DNA from: an uncultured Planctomycetia bacterium
GTDB lineage: Bacteria > Planctomycetota > Phycisphaerae > Phycisphaerales > SM1A02
NCBI GenBank assembly: GCA_937919205.1
Contig: CALFOZ010000091.1
Location: 1 to 43,125 of the forward strand
Reading direction: 5' to 3'
Length of the DNA stretch: 43,125 nucleotides
Position 1 is the stretch's first letter; each line of letters begins with the position of its first letter. The translations under genes were made by a program, and so were the position numbers. Positions 8,034 through 16,601 of the stretch are shown in pieces. The notes under the pieces were generated by a model that did not search any database, was not told the origin of the DNA, and saw only the letters and a program-made list of their open reading frames with translations.

Positions 8034-8641
8034 TTCGATATTTATTGGCGTGCGTTGTTGGCGCAATGCTTGCGTTCACATGGGGCGGCATTGCGTGGGG
8101 AAATAATTTGTGGTCGTGGGCCATGAAGCCCGCCAGCGCGCCGGTTGAATTATTGAGCGCGGTGCAAATGAACATGAGCCAAAGCGGCGCGCTGTTGTAT
8201 CCCGGCTTTCCTGTGTTGCCCGCAACGGCAACGGCAGCAGAAAAAAAAGCTAGCGAAGATGCCACTGTTGCGGCGTACAAAAAAGGTCCGGTGTTCACGG
8301 TTCTGTTTCACAATGACGGCGCCGACATGAGCGATCCACGCGTGTTTGTGCGGGGTTTTCTCATTGAATTGTTCGCCACCGCGGCGCTAGTCGCGCTGAT
8401 TGGTTTGGGTGGATCAGGCCACGGACCGCTTCGGCGATTCATGGTTCTGCTGGCCGCAGTTGTATTTATGAACATGGGCGTGCATTTGGTGGCGTGGAAC
8501 TTTCAGTATCTGCCCACGGATTGGACGCTGGCCATGATCATGGATAGCGCGGTCACGTGGACGCTCGCTGGTTTACCCGCGGTGATATTTTTAAGATCCA
8601 TGCGTGAAGGCGACACGCCCAAGGAATTCAAGACGGCTTGA
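8027..8641 (+). CDS. Uncharacterised membrane protein downstream of the mutase
   Basis: A 204-aa protein with about four hydrophobic segments: an N-terminal helix (about 4-22), two helices around 112-150 (ELFATAALVALIGLGG and FMVLLAAVVFMNMGVHL), and one near 160-185. A polar extracytoplasmic loop (about 30-105) contains a potential ligand-like patch of Met and His residues. It starts inside the mutase stop region (7-nt overlap), so it is translationally coupled to the mutase. I do not recognise a family; it resembles small DUF-type inner-membrane proteins common in this phylum. Any link to acyl-CoA metabolism is inference from position only. Confidence 0.65.
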   Translation: MVIRYLLACVVGAMLAFTWGGIAWGNNLWSWAMKPASAPVELLSAVQMNMSQSGALLYPGFPVLPATATAAEKKASEDATVAAYKKGPVFTVLFHNDGADMSDPRVFVRGFLIELFATAALVALIGLGGSGHGPLRRFMVLLAAVVFMNMGVHLVAWNFQYLPTDWTLAMIMDSAVTWTLAGLPAVIFLRSMREGDTPKEFKTA

Positions 8642-8669
8642 ATGATCCGCGCGCGTGCGCAATTATTGT

Positions 8670-9962
8670 ATGCAACAGACTCAACACTCCAAAGAAGGTA
8701 TCGCTCGCGTCATGCTTGCGGCCACCATTGGTAATGTGCTGGAGTGGTATGACTTCGCGGTCTACGGATATTTAGCCACCACGCTTGGACCGCTTTTCTT
8801 TCCCAACGAAAGCCAGACTGCGCAAACACTTTCCGCATTCGCGGTGTTCGCGGTGGGCTATCTCATGCGGCCAGTGGGCGCCATGGTGCTTGGACCCATA
8901 GGTGATCGCCTTGGTCGGCGCGCCATGCTTGTCATTAGCGTGCTCATGATGGGGCTTTCAAGTTTGGTCATGGAATTGCTTCCAACATTCGCGCAAGTTG
9001 GTTTGGCCGCGCCCATATTGATGGTGCTGTGCCGAATGGGTCAAGGCATGAGCGTGGGTGGCGAGTACACCGGAAGTATGACGTATTCCGCTGAAATAGC
9101 GCCAATTCGCTGGCGCGGCACACTGAGTAGTTTGGCATCAGTTGGGTGTCTGACGGGCTTCTTGTTGGGTTCGGCAACGGATTGGATTTTAAAGGGGCAA
9201 CTGAGCGCCGAGGCGGTCAGCGCGTGGGGTTGGCGCATTCCATTCTTGCTTGGCCTGCCCATTTGCGCCATCGCAGTTTGGTTGCGCTCAAGTTTGCCCG
9301 AGACCCAGGATCAAAGTGCGAAAGAGGACTTGAGTTTGGGGAAGGTCTTCAACGACATCACGCGCAATTATCGCAAGACCTTTGAAATTATTTCCATTGT
9401 CACTGGCGTCAACATTGCGTTCTATTTGTTCTTTGTGTGGGCGCCAGATTTGTTACAGCAGGGCGTTGCCAAAGGCCAGCCATGGGTACAAGGTTTCAAC
9501 ACAATGTCGATGGCGTATCAAATTCCATTGATCCTGGCGGGTGGTTGGTTAAGCGATCGATTTGGTCGACGCTTGATCAGTATTATCAGTGTTGTGATGT
9601 TGTTAATTGTGTCAGTGCCCGCGATGCACTTGTGTCAATCTGGAATCAAGAGCGAGTTTGCGATTGGCCAGGCGTTGGTGGGAATTCCTATTTCAATTTT
9701 GTTTGGGTTGCAAGGCGCCATGATTGTGGAACTCACTCCCGCCGTCATTCGGTGCAGTCTTTTTAGTGTGGCGTATTCGCTTGCAATCGCCCTATTTGCA
9801 GGCACTTCGCCTCTGATTGCCACATGGTTCCTGGAGTCATTGAAGTGGCAATGGGGGCCAGTGACCTATTTAATGGTGGGTTTGTTGGTGAGCCTTTGGA
9901 CGCTCTTCACCCTGCCTGAAACACGCCACCGATCAATGGCCGAAATGAATTCCGCGCGCTGA
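8670..9962 (+). CDS. MFS transporter, metabolite:H+ symporter (MHS/ProP-like) family
   Basis: About 430 aa with twelve predicted transmembrane helices. The start region has the MHS-type GNVLEWYDFAVYGYLA signature, followed by the loop 2-3 motif GPIGDRLGRRAMLV and the central GWLSDRFGRRL repeat. Relatives (ProP, KgtP, ShiA, citrate carriers) import carboxylates, osmolytes or dicarboxylates with protons; the substrate here cannot be read from sequence. GTG at 8655 is an alternative start in frame, five codons upstream. Neither has a good Shine-Dalgarno. It follows the small membrane protein in the same direction (28-nt gap), possibly the third gene of the mutase transcription unit. Confidence 0.88.
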   Translation: MQQTQHSKEGIARVMLAATIGNVLEWYDFAVYGYLATTLGPLFFPNESQTAQTLSAFAVFAVGYLMRPVGAMVLGPIGDRLGRRAMLVISVLMMGLSSLVMELLPTFAQVGLAAPILMVLCRMGQGMSVGGEYTGSMTYSAEIAPIRWRGTLSSLASVGCLTGFLLGSATDWILKGQLSAEAVSAWGWRIPFLLGLPICAIAVWLRSSLPETQDQSAKEDLSLGKVFNDITRNYRKTFEIISIVTGVNIAFYLFFVWAPDLLQQGVAKGQPWVQGFNTMSMAYQIPLILAGGWLSDRFGRRLISIISVVMLLIVSVPAMHLCQSGIKSEFAIGQALVGIPISILFGLQGAMIVELTPAVIRCSLFSVAYSLAIALFAGTSPLIATWFLESLKWQWGPVTYLMVGLLVSLWTLFTLPETRHRSMAEMNSAR

Positions 9963-10031
9963 GGTGTTGGCGCGGGCGCGTTGCAAAGAAGGCAACTCAC
10001 TGTTGTTGTGAATTCCCTAGTATCTCAAACT

Positions 10032-11384
10032 ATGGCAGACTTTCAAAGTCCAAAGGGAACGCGCGACTTCTATCCAGATCAAATGGCACTGCGTCGCCAT
10101 GTGGAAAATATTTGGCGCAAGGCCAGCGTGGATTGTGGATTTGATGAGATCGAAGGTCCCACCTTTGAACATTTGTCCTTGTTCACCGCCAAGAGCGGTC
10201 CTGGAATTGTCAGTGAGCTTTTTTCTTTTCGCAGAGCTGGTGGTAGCGATGATTACGCGTTGCGTCCCGAGTTCACTCCGACATTGGCGCGCATGGCCGC
10301 GGCGCGGGCTGGAACATTGTCCGTGCCCACAAAGTGGTTCGCTATTCCTTTGCACTTTCGCGCGGAGCGTCCACAGCGTGGAAGGTTGCGCGAGTTTGTG
10401 CAGTGGAATGTGGATTTGCTTGGAAGCGAAGGCGCCGCGGCTGATTGCGATGTGATTGCGTGCGCGGCGCTTGCTCTTGAACGGCTTGGTTTAAAGCCCA
10501 CGGATGTGCGTTTTCGCTTGGCGCATCGTGGCGCTTCCGCGGCTGTGTTGACCGCGGCGGGCGTGGCGGGCGAGCACATTGGGGAAGCCTTTGAATTGCT
10601 TGATCGACGCGACAAATTGTCGCCCGAGGAGTTTCAAACGCGCGCCGTGAAGTTGGGCCTTGATGATGCGGCGCAGAAAAGATTCGCCGCTATCGCGGGA
10701 ACCAAACTTCCAGTTTCGGCGAGCATGAATGATGTCGCCGCATCGCTTGGGGTGGGCGCGGATGTGCTGGCTCCGCTTGCCGAGTTGTCTGAGAAATTAA
10801 ATTCACTTGGCTTGTCGGATTGGTGCCAATGGGATTTTGGAATTGTGCGCGGACTTGCGTACTACACCGGCACTGTATTTGAAGTGCACGAATGCGCGGG
10901 CAAGGAGCGCGCCATCGCTGGTGGCGGGCGCTATGACGGACTTGTTGAATTATTTGGCGGACCAAAAATGCCTGCGATTGGTTTTGGAATGGGCGATGTT
11001 GTGCTTGGGCTTGTGTTGGCGGACAAAGGATTGTTGCCAAAGGATGGCGGGCAACTTTTGCCCCGGCCCGATGTGTTTTTAATTTCAGATGGAAGCGACG
11101 CCGCCGAGAAGACGTTGCCCAAGTTGGTGATGCAAATTCGCCGCGCTGGTTTGCATGCGCGGCATTCTTGGAAAGCCACCAAAAACGTGGGAAAATTACT
11201 GAGCGATGCTGGCAAGTGCCGCGCGCGCTCCGCTTTGATTCTGGGCGCGGAAATGGCCGAGGGCGCCGTTGCGATCAAGGACCTGGATGGTGGCGGGCAA
11301 CGCGTTGTGCCGCTTGAGGAAGTGGTGGCGACATTGTTGGCCATGACTGGCGCGAATACATCCACTGTGTCCAAGCACGATTGA
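10032..11384 (+). CDS. hisS: Histidyl-tRNA synthetase
   Basis: A 450-aa class II aminoacyl-tRNA synthetase that charges tRNA-His. It opens with FQSPKGTRDFYPDQ, typical of HisRS; it carries class II motif 2 (FRAERPQRGRLREFVQWNVD), and the histidine-specific motifs VRGLAYYTGTVFE and AIAGGGRYDGLVELFGG. The first has Ala where the common form RGLDYYTG has Asp, a variant I recall from some alphaproteobacterial HisRS. The C-terminal 90 residues form the anticodon-binding domain. Start chosen at ATG 10032 because MADFQSPKG matches the family; a TTG at 9981 would add 17 unrelated residues. A TAGTAT 14 nt upstream may be a -10 for a near-leaderless transcript. Converges with the TPR gene. Confidence 0.95.
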   Translation: MADFQSPKGTRDFYPDQMALRRHVENIWRKASVDCGFDEIEGPTFEHLSLFTAKSGPGIVSELFSFRRAGGSDDYALRPEFTPTLARMAAARAGTLSVPTKWFAIPLHFRAERPQRGRLREFVQWNVDLLGSEGAAADCDVIACAALALERLGLKPTDVRFRLAHRGASAAVLTAAGVAGEHIGEAFELLDRRDKLSPEEFQTRAVKLGLDDAAQKRFAAIAGTKLPVSASMNDVAASLGVGADVLAPLAELSEKLNSLGLSDWCQWDFGIVRGLAYYTGTVFEVHECAGKERAIAGGGRYDGLVELFGGPKMPAIGFGMGDVVLGLVLADKGLLPKDGGQLLPRPDVFLISDGSDAAEKTLPKLVMQIRRAGLHARHSWKATKNVGKLLSDAGKCRARSALILGAEMAEGAVAIKDLDGGGQRVVPLEEVVATLLAMTGANTSTVSKHD

Positions 11385-11405
11385 TATTGCGGTGCTTGCG
11401 CTTAC

Positions 11406-13733
11406 TTAAGGATTGGCGGCTTTGGCGAAGGCGTTCGTAAATTCTTGCGAGCTGAGTGATTCATCAAGGGCTTTCAAGCGCGCCAAGCGCATGGTGGCGC
11501 GTTCATCCCAGCGATTGGCGGCGCGCAAAATTTCCAGTTGACGCAATTGACACAGCCACCACGACGGATCGCGTAACGTGGGATCGGACTCATATTCTTT
11601 GCCCGCTAAAAGTTGCTTGTAAATTGACATCGCCTCGCCAAGGGATGTTGGATCGCCTTGGGCAAACATGCATTCTGCTTTGCCCAGCAATGCTTGCTTG
11701 GAATTTGATTTCAACTGCAACGACTTCTGGTAGGCGCTCTTGGCTTGCTCAAATTCAGCAGAAAACCGCAGTAAATCTGCCAAGTCAAGCCAGGCCACGG
11801 CGTCCGTTGAGTTGCTCATGGAGAGCGTCTTAAAAAGCGACGAAGCTGATGCCGCAAGATTGGCATTGCGAGAAGGCAAGGTTGCCGGCCATCGATCGCT
11901 CGGCATCAACGCGCGCAGGCGTCGCGCGGTGAGACCCGCGATCAGTTCTGGATTTTTCTGGTTCGCGGCGATGACTTCCATATCCGTGGAGATATCTTTT
12001 GCCAACGCCGCGTTGGCGGAAATTTTCGCGGACAATCGCCGCGCCGTCGCGGTTAGACCCAAAGATGCGCCGTCGCTGAGCGCCAAGCAATCAAGCGCGG
12101 CTTGTGCGTTGCCTTTCTCAGATTCAATCCAAGCTTGCGCGGCGTTCAAGCGATCGCGCAACTCGTTCACCGCCACTGAACTTTGCGCGATCACGACTGT
12201 GGGCGCGGAAATTTCCAGCGCGCATGTTCGTTGATCAGCCAACGCCTCCGTGGCCAACACTTGGCGCTCCAATTGCCACAACCCAAATTCTGGATGATCC
12301 GCAAACGTGGTTGCACCTATATTTACAGCCATTTCCAAGCGATTTCGCGCAATCGGATCTTGACCGTCGACTCCCTTGTCCAATTCGTGACTTACCCGAA
12401 TTGCCAACGCGATAGCCGCCGGACTCGATGCGTCAGCCGCATGTTCCTTGGCCAGGCGTATGGAGCGATCCGCGGCTTCGCTCCAGTGATCGGCGGCCAG
12501 GTCCATGCGTGTCAACGTTCTCAACGCCGCGGCTTGAATTGATCCAAGCAAGCCGGGATCATTGGTCAAGGCTTCGAGGATCTTGATTTTTTCATGTATG
12601 GATTCTCCACGATCAATCGCTTGATCCGCGCTTGCAATCACGCACATCGGGTCGCTTGCGGGCAGTGGGGTGCCATCGCGCTCAATCGAAGCAAGCTTGG
12701 CCAAGACTGCGTCGCGCGTTTTTGAAATATTATTTTTCGAACTCTGTCGCAACACATCTCCAAGCGGCGCAGTCCAGGCACGCTGTGTGATTTGTACATC
12801 CACTCCCAACTCACCCAAGGCTTGCTTGCGCAAACGGCAAAGCAATTCCGCAATCGCAAGTTGGCGCTCTATGGAATTCGAACCTTCTAGAACAACTCCC
12901 GCGTCGGCGGCTTGGCTTGGCCCCCTGAGCAAGCCCGCGGCGCGCAAAGAAGCCAGATCTGCCAGAGTGAGCAAAGCCTCATCAACACCGGCTTTTTGTC
13001 TTGAAATTGAGAGATACAGGTTGGCGCGTTGTTCATCTCCTAGGCGTGCCGCGGCCAAGCCACCGTAGCGACTCACAATGCTGGCGGTGCGGTCATCCAG
13101 TTCGCTCACCAGGGAGTCAAGGCGGGCAAGCGCGGCTTCACCCATGGCCCTGCGCTTTTGCGTGTCGTACTCGTTGGTCTCCGTGTTTAAAATTTCCGCA
13201 AGCGATCGAAGCAATGGAATTCTACGCGCGCGTTCCACCTGCTCCAGTTGAGCGATCAATTGCGGCGTGGGACAGTCAGGCCCTTTGCGGGCGAGCACAT
13301 TCACCGCCGCGCTGTCGGCCTCTTCCGCCGCCAGCAACATTTCACGCGACAGCTCACGCACGCGCTTGCGCGCTTCAGGTCCAGCCAAGCCAAAAATAAC
13401 GCGGTCCACATCACCACCCGCTGGCAGGGCGATCGTGAAACAATCCTCCGCGTGATCCGCCAACCAGACTGGCCAGCGGGAATCATTTTTATTTTTGGAA
13501 AGAAGACCCCGCCGTATGGAGAGAAGCTCATCGGCGGCCGCTCGTTGCGTGGCCTCAGTTGGCGCGATCTTCACGCGCTGTTTGAGGTTGGCGATGCTTT
13601 CAAGCGCCGTCGCAGAGGAATCGCTTGCGATTTGCTCGGCGGAATCTGCCTTGGCTGGGGCAGTAGTTGGGGGCGCGGCCTGCGTGTTTATAGCTATAAA
13701 ACAAGCCAAAATCCCTGATTTCATACCTGTCAT
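11406..13733 (-). CDS. Large exported TPR-like protein, last gene of the ExbB/ExbD operon
   Basis: A 775-aa protein with a short signal peptide (KSGILACFIAINTQA, then an Ala/Pro/Thr-rich stretch), so it is periplasmic or membrane-associated. The body is almost entirely helical and Ala/Leu-rich, and the segment around 640-740 (AVAWLDLADLLRFSAEFEQAKSAYQKSL... KAECMFAQGD) matches tetratricopeptide repeats. No catalytic motif is seen. Its start overlaps the stop of the upstream ExbD gene by 4 nt (13730-13733), so it is translationally coupled to the energy-transducing complex. The likely role, by inference, is a periplasmic scaffold or partner for the vWA and ExbD proteins. It converges with hisS (21-nt gap). 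Confidence 0.75.
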   Translation of the reverse strand: MTGMKSGILACFIAINTQAAPPTTAPAKADSAEQIASDSSATALESIANLKQRVKIAPTEATQRAAADELLSIRRGLLSKNKNDSRWPVWLADHAEDCFTIALPAGGDVDRVIFGLAGPEARKRVRELSREMLLAAEEADSAAVNVLARKGPDCPTPQLIAQLEQVERARRIPLLRSLAEILNTETNEYDTQKRRAMGEAALARLDSLVSELDDRTASIVSRYGGLAAARLGDEQRANLYLSISRQKAGVDEALLTLADLASLRAAGLLRGPSQAADAGVVLEGSNSIERQLAIAELLCRLRKQALGELGVDVQITQRAWTAPLGDVLRQSSKNNISKTRDAVLAKLASIERDGTPLPASDPMCVIASADQAIDRGESIHEKIKILEALTNDPGLLGSIQAAALRTLTRMDLAADHWSEAADRSIRLAKEHAADASSPAAIALAIRVSHELDKGVDGQDPIARNRLEMAVNIGATTFADHPEFGLWQLERQVLATEALADQRTCALEISAPTVVIAQSSVAVNELRDRLNAAQAWIESEKGNAQAALDCLALSDGASLGLTATARRLSAKISANAALAKDISTDMEVIAANQKNPELIAGLTARRLRALMPSDRWPATLPSRNANLAASASSLFKTLSMSNSTDAVAWLDLADLLRFSAEFEQAKSAYQKSLQLKSNSKQALLGKAECMFAQGDPTSLGEAMSIYKQLLAGKEYESDPTLRDPSWWLCQLRQLEILRAANRWDERATMRLARLKALDESLSSQEFTNAFAKAANP

Positions 13734-14290
13734 TGCGGCACCGCGAAGTGAATCTGTTGATAGCCGGCGCGAACTAAGCCATTGAATGCGGCCACGGCGT
13801 CATCCCATGGAACATCCTGGGAGGGAGCGAGTTCAATCGGTTGATCAGCGGGAAAGAGTCCCGATGGATTCTCGGTTGAATACCGTTTTGAATTGAAGAT
13901 AGCGGTGAGCTGTTCAAAGGTGTCTGGCTGAGCCATCGGAGCAATAATTTTTATTTTTGTCTGTTGACCAATTCGCAATAATTCAATGCGAAGCGGGGGC
14001 TCATCCAGCGCGAGGGAATTTGGACTGACAACGGCGCCGCCGCGTTGACTTAAATCCGTGCGTAAAAATTCCTCGCGATCCAACGTTTTATTCGCGCACA
14101 CAAAAAACACCAGTAGAAAAAATGTGACATCGATCATTGGAATCACATTCAGCTTGATGCCACGATTTCCTCGGCGCGCCGCGCGCTTCTCGGCCAACTT
14201 GTCATCCAGTATCTGCAAGGGGGCTTCCATCGGCTCCGTGCCACGGGCCAATTGATCTAGCGCCGCCGCAAGAATGGTTGCTTCAGCCAC
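13730..14290 (-). CDS. ExbD/TolR-family proton-channel subunit (second copy)
   Basis: A 186-aa protein with a longer than usual cytoplasmic N-terminus (about 45 residues), one transmembrane helix (about 48-66) carrying the essential aspartate D54 in LNVIPMIDVTFFLLVFF, and a periplasmic domain. In ExbB-ExbD and TolQ-TolR complexes this Asp lines the proton path. It overlaps the upstream ExbD gene by 8 nt and the downstream TPR gene by 4 nt. Two different ExbD-like subunits in one operon suggests a mixed dimer inside the ExbB pentamer, an inference from the copy number. Confidence 0.88.
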   Translation of the reverse strand: MAEATILAAALDQLARGTEPMEAPLQILDDKLAEKRAARRGNRGIKLNVIPMIDVTFFLLVFFVCANKTLDREEFLRTDLSQRGGAVVSPNSLALDEPPLRIELLRIGQQTKIKIIAPMAQPDTFEQLTAIFNSKRYSTENPSGLFPADQPIELAPSQDVPWDDAVAAFNGLVRAGYQQIHFAVPQ

Positions 14291-14756
14291 CGCGATGCTC
14301 CGGCTGTACAGCGAGTCTGAGCTTCACCAAATGTCCCGGAATCGCCTTGGTCGCGGCTTTGCCAACTTGATCTAAAACCGGCGAAATATAGGTGTATTTC
14401 ACATTGGAGTCGGCGCGCAAATGAACCTCCGCCGCGGGATTGGCTCGAATGGAGGCGGTGACCGCGTTGCAGAGGGATTGAATCCCAGCGGGATCCGCCA
14501 AGTAGTCTTGGTTTAAAAATCTCCAGGCGCTGACCTCGCCTTGCTCATTGGCCATGGCATTGATCACAATCCGAGGTTCGTTATGCGGAGCGACAGCGGC
14601 CGTGGGTGAGGGCTTGGGTAAATTCAGTTTCACAAAATCTGTAATTCCAATTTGCGACACAAGCGCAAAGAAAACCACCAGCAACATTGCGATGTCGATG
14701 AGGGGCGTGATCACTGCCTCTATTTTCACCGGACCTCTAGTGAGCATGCTCTTCAT
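14283..14756 (-). CDS. ExbD/TolR-family proton-channel subunit (first copy)
   Basis: A 157-aa protein with a short basic N-terminus, one transmembrane helix with the conserved aspartate D21 in AVITPLIDIAMLLVVFFAL, and a periplasmic domain of about 120 residues. Its start codon overlaps the ExbB stop (ATGA at 14756-14753), indicating stoichiometric co-translation. It differs clearly from the next gene in sequence and N-terminal length, so the pair is an old duplication and not a recent one. It is a TolR/ExbD homologue acting with ExbB to convert proton flow into movement of a TonB- or TolA-like partner. Confidence 0.88.
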   Translation of the reverse strand: MKSMLTRGPVKIEAVITPLIDIAMLLVVFFALVSQIGITDFVKLNLPKPSPTAAVAPHNEPRIVINAMANEQGEVSAWRFLNQDYLADPAGIQSLCNAVTASIRANPAAEVHLRADSNVKYTYISPVLDQVGKAATKAIPGHLVKLRLAVQPEHRGG

Positions 14757-15526
14757 GTGGTGGCGTCCGCCATCACCCTCGATCGACCGTCCACATTCGC
14801 ACGCGCGTGACTAGGAGCAAATCGACTGATGGTTTTTTCAACTCGACGCACTGATTCCAATGTGGCGGAGTCGACCGTGTTGCGCATGGTCGCGTACGCG
14901 CTAAGGGCTGGAATGGCGATAATCAATCCCCAAAAAGTTGCGACCAACGCGGTTCCAATTCCAGCCGCCAAAGTTACGGGATCGGCGTTGCCGCCAGTTC
15001 GGGCGATGGCTTGAAAAGCCATAATAACCCCGTAAACAGTGCCTAAAAGACCAATCATTGGACTCACTTGACCGAGCACATTCAATGGCTCCAGTTTGCG
15101 GAATCGTTTCACCGTCACTTCCTCCCCTGTTTGTTCCGTGGCCCGCAGCATGCTGGCGTGTCCCGCCGGCGCTTGTTTCAAGGCCGCGCTTAAAATGGCG
15201 CTGTAGTCGCTCGCCTCCGCGGCCGCCAAATGAATCACCTCCTCAGTGCGGCCTTCTTCCAGAAGTTTGTCAATCTCATTGGCAAATTCCAGGGGCAAAA
15301 TTTTATTACTTTTGTTGCGCGTCCATAAAGTTGAAATCAAGGAGACATTGATCACGCTGAGCAAAATCAAAAGCCAAATCATGCAACTTCCAACCCATTC
15401 AATATGGCTCGTACCATCCCCAGAGCTTTCCATGGTCACAAAGAAAATATTTCCAAAGCCCTCCGCGAATGTGGCGGAGGTGGGAATGAGCGAGGCAAAG
15501 ACGAAGGCAACAGAATGTTTTTTCAT
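14753..15526 (-). CDS. MotA/TolQ/ExbB-family proton-channel protein
   Basis: A 257-aa membrane protein. An N-terminal signal-like helix (AFVFASLIPTSATFAEGF) precedes the usual three transmembrane segments: about 46-66, then a pair at about 150-175 and 185-215. The conserved block LNVLGQVSPMIGLLGTVYGVIMAF followed by LAAGIGTALVATFWGLIIAIPAL is diagnostic of TolQ/ExbB. An extra cleavable-looking N-terminal segment is common in planctomycete and delta-proteobacterial members. It lies 9 nt after the vWA gene and overlaps the first ExbD gene by 4 nt. With ExbD it should form the inner-membrane motor powered by the proton gradient. Confidence 0.92.
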   Translation of the reverse strand: MKKHSVAFVFASLIPTSATFAEGFGNIFFVTMESSGDGTSHIEWVGSCMIWLLILLSVINVSLISTLWTRNKSNKILPLEFANEIDKLLEEGRTEEVIHLAAAEASDYSAILSAALKQAPAGHASMLRATEQTGEEVTVKRFRKLEPLNVLGQVSPMIGLLGTVYGVIMAFQAIARTGGNADPVTLAAGIGTALVATFWGLIIAIPALSAYATMRNTVDSATLESVRRVEKTISRFAPSHARANVDGRSRVMADATT

Positions 15527-15535
15527 AAGAAGTTC

Positions 15536-16597
15536 CTAGCGAGTATCAAGTCCAAGATCTTGTCGAGTGATGTTGATGAATCCTTCTGCGCCACCATGGT
15601 CCTTGGCAATCCGTTGCAAAGTTCCCAGTGGATCAGGATCAAGAAATTGAATGCATTGCACGCGTGTCAGACGTCTGCCCGAAGCGGAATCAATCGGATT
15701 GAGGCGTTCTAGCCCCGCAAGAAGCGCTACTTCTGACATTTCAAATTCGCCCGCGCCGGTGATGTCCGACGAGAGTAAAAATATAATTTCCGGTCGCATG
15801 GCCATGGCCGCCTCAAACGCGGCGATGGGATTTGAGCGGCCCGATGGAATCATTTTGGCTTCGATCCATTTCATGGTTTCACTCACGCGCTCGGGGGTGG
15901 CGGATTGCAAGTTGCCTCCTGGAGGAACCGTGATGGCCTCGCCGCGCTGGAAAAAAATCACGCCGAAACTTTGGCGCGGGTCCAGCCGTTGCAAACTTTT
16001 GCGAAGCTCCTCGATGATCAGCGGAAATGTTCCAACCAAGCTTCCGCTGGCATCGACCAAATACACCACGCGCCGCGCGTTGCTGGCCTTGAGGCCTGCA
16101 AAATTAATAGTGACCGATTTGTTGACCCCGCTCAACTGCCCAAACTCGTGCGCCGCGAGCGACATTGGGGCTTGCACCTGGCGCACGGCGATCAACGCCT
16201 GTTCCGCGGCGCTTTGCAAAGTTTGCGATTGAGTTAATAATGTGTCGCTCGCATCCGTGGCTCCTGGAAGGTTTGCGGCTTGACGAAAATCATTTTCGCC
16301 ACTGGAGGCGGACGCAGTGACAAGTTGCACAGTGGGGGCGTAAGCGGGCCGTTCAAAATCAAGCACCAACGTGGGCGGGGCGATTGGCTTGCGCGAAAGT
16401 CCAACCGCCGTCGCCGCGGCGGCGATGACCACCGCCGCCACGATCGCGTGCGCGCCGAGGGAGGCGATCCATGCAAAAACACCACGAAATGCTGAGTTTT
16501 CACGCGGTCGACCACCACATTCGCGGATGGCTTTCGCCAGCGCTTGAGAGTTTGTGTCTTGCGTGTTGACGACTTGATTCTCCATCGGAGTTTTCAT
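15536..16597 (-). CDS. vWA-domain protein with a TonB-like transmembrane helix
   Basis: A 353-aa protein with a cytoplasmic N-terminus of about 40 residues, one transmembrane helix (about 41-66), a Pro-containing linker and a periplasmic von Willebrand factor A domain (about 173-345). The vWA MIDAS motif DASGS is at 182-186 in VVYLVDASGSLVGTF; the second site (SGRSN, about 252-256) has Ser/Asn instead of the usual Thr, and the Asp at 278 fits the third. The helix contains SLGAH (S46, H50), the Ser-x3-His motif of TonB that engages ExbB/ExbD, followed by PIAPPTLVLDF, similar to the TonB sequence after its helix. It precedes exbB by 9 nt. I infer that it takes the place of TonB here. ATG at 16585 is an alternative start. 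Confidence 0.75.
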   Translation of the reverse strand: MKTPMENQVVNTQDTNSQALAKAIRECGGRPRENSAFRGVFAWIASLGAHAIVAAVVIAAAATAVGLSRKPIAPPTLVLDFERPAYAPTVQLVTASASSGENDFRQAANLPGATDASDTLLTQSQTLQSAAEQALIAVRQVQAPMSLAAHEFGQLSGVNKSVTINFAGLKASNARRVVYLVDASGSLVGTFPLIIEELRKSLQRLDPRQSFGVIFFQRGEAITVPPGGNLQSATPERVSETMKWIEAKMIPSGRSNPIAAFEAAMAMRPEIIFLLSSDITGAGEFEMSEVALLAGLERLNPIDSASGRRLTRVQCIQFLDPDPLGTLQRIAKDHGGAEGFINITRQDLGLDTR

Positions 16598-16601
16598 CGG
16601 G

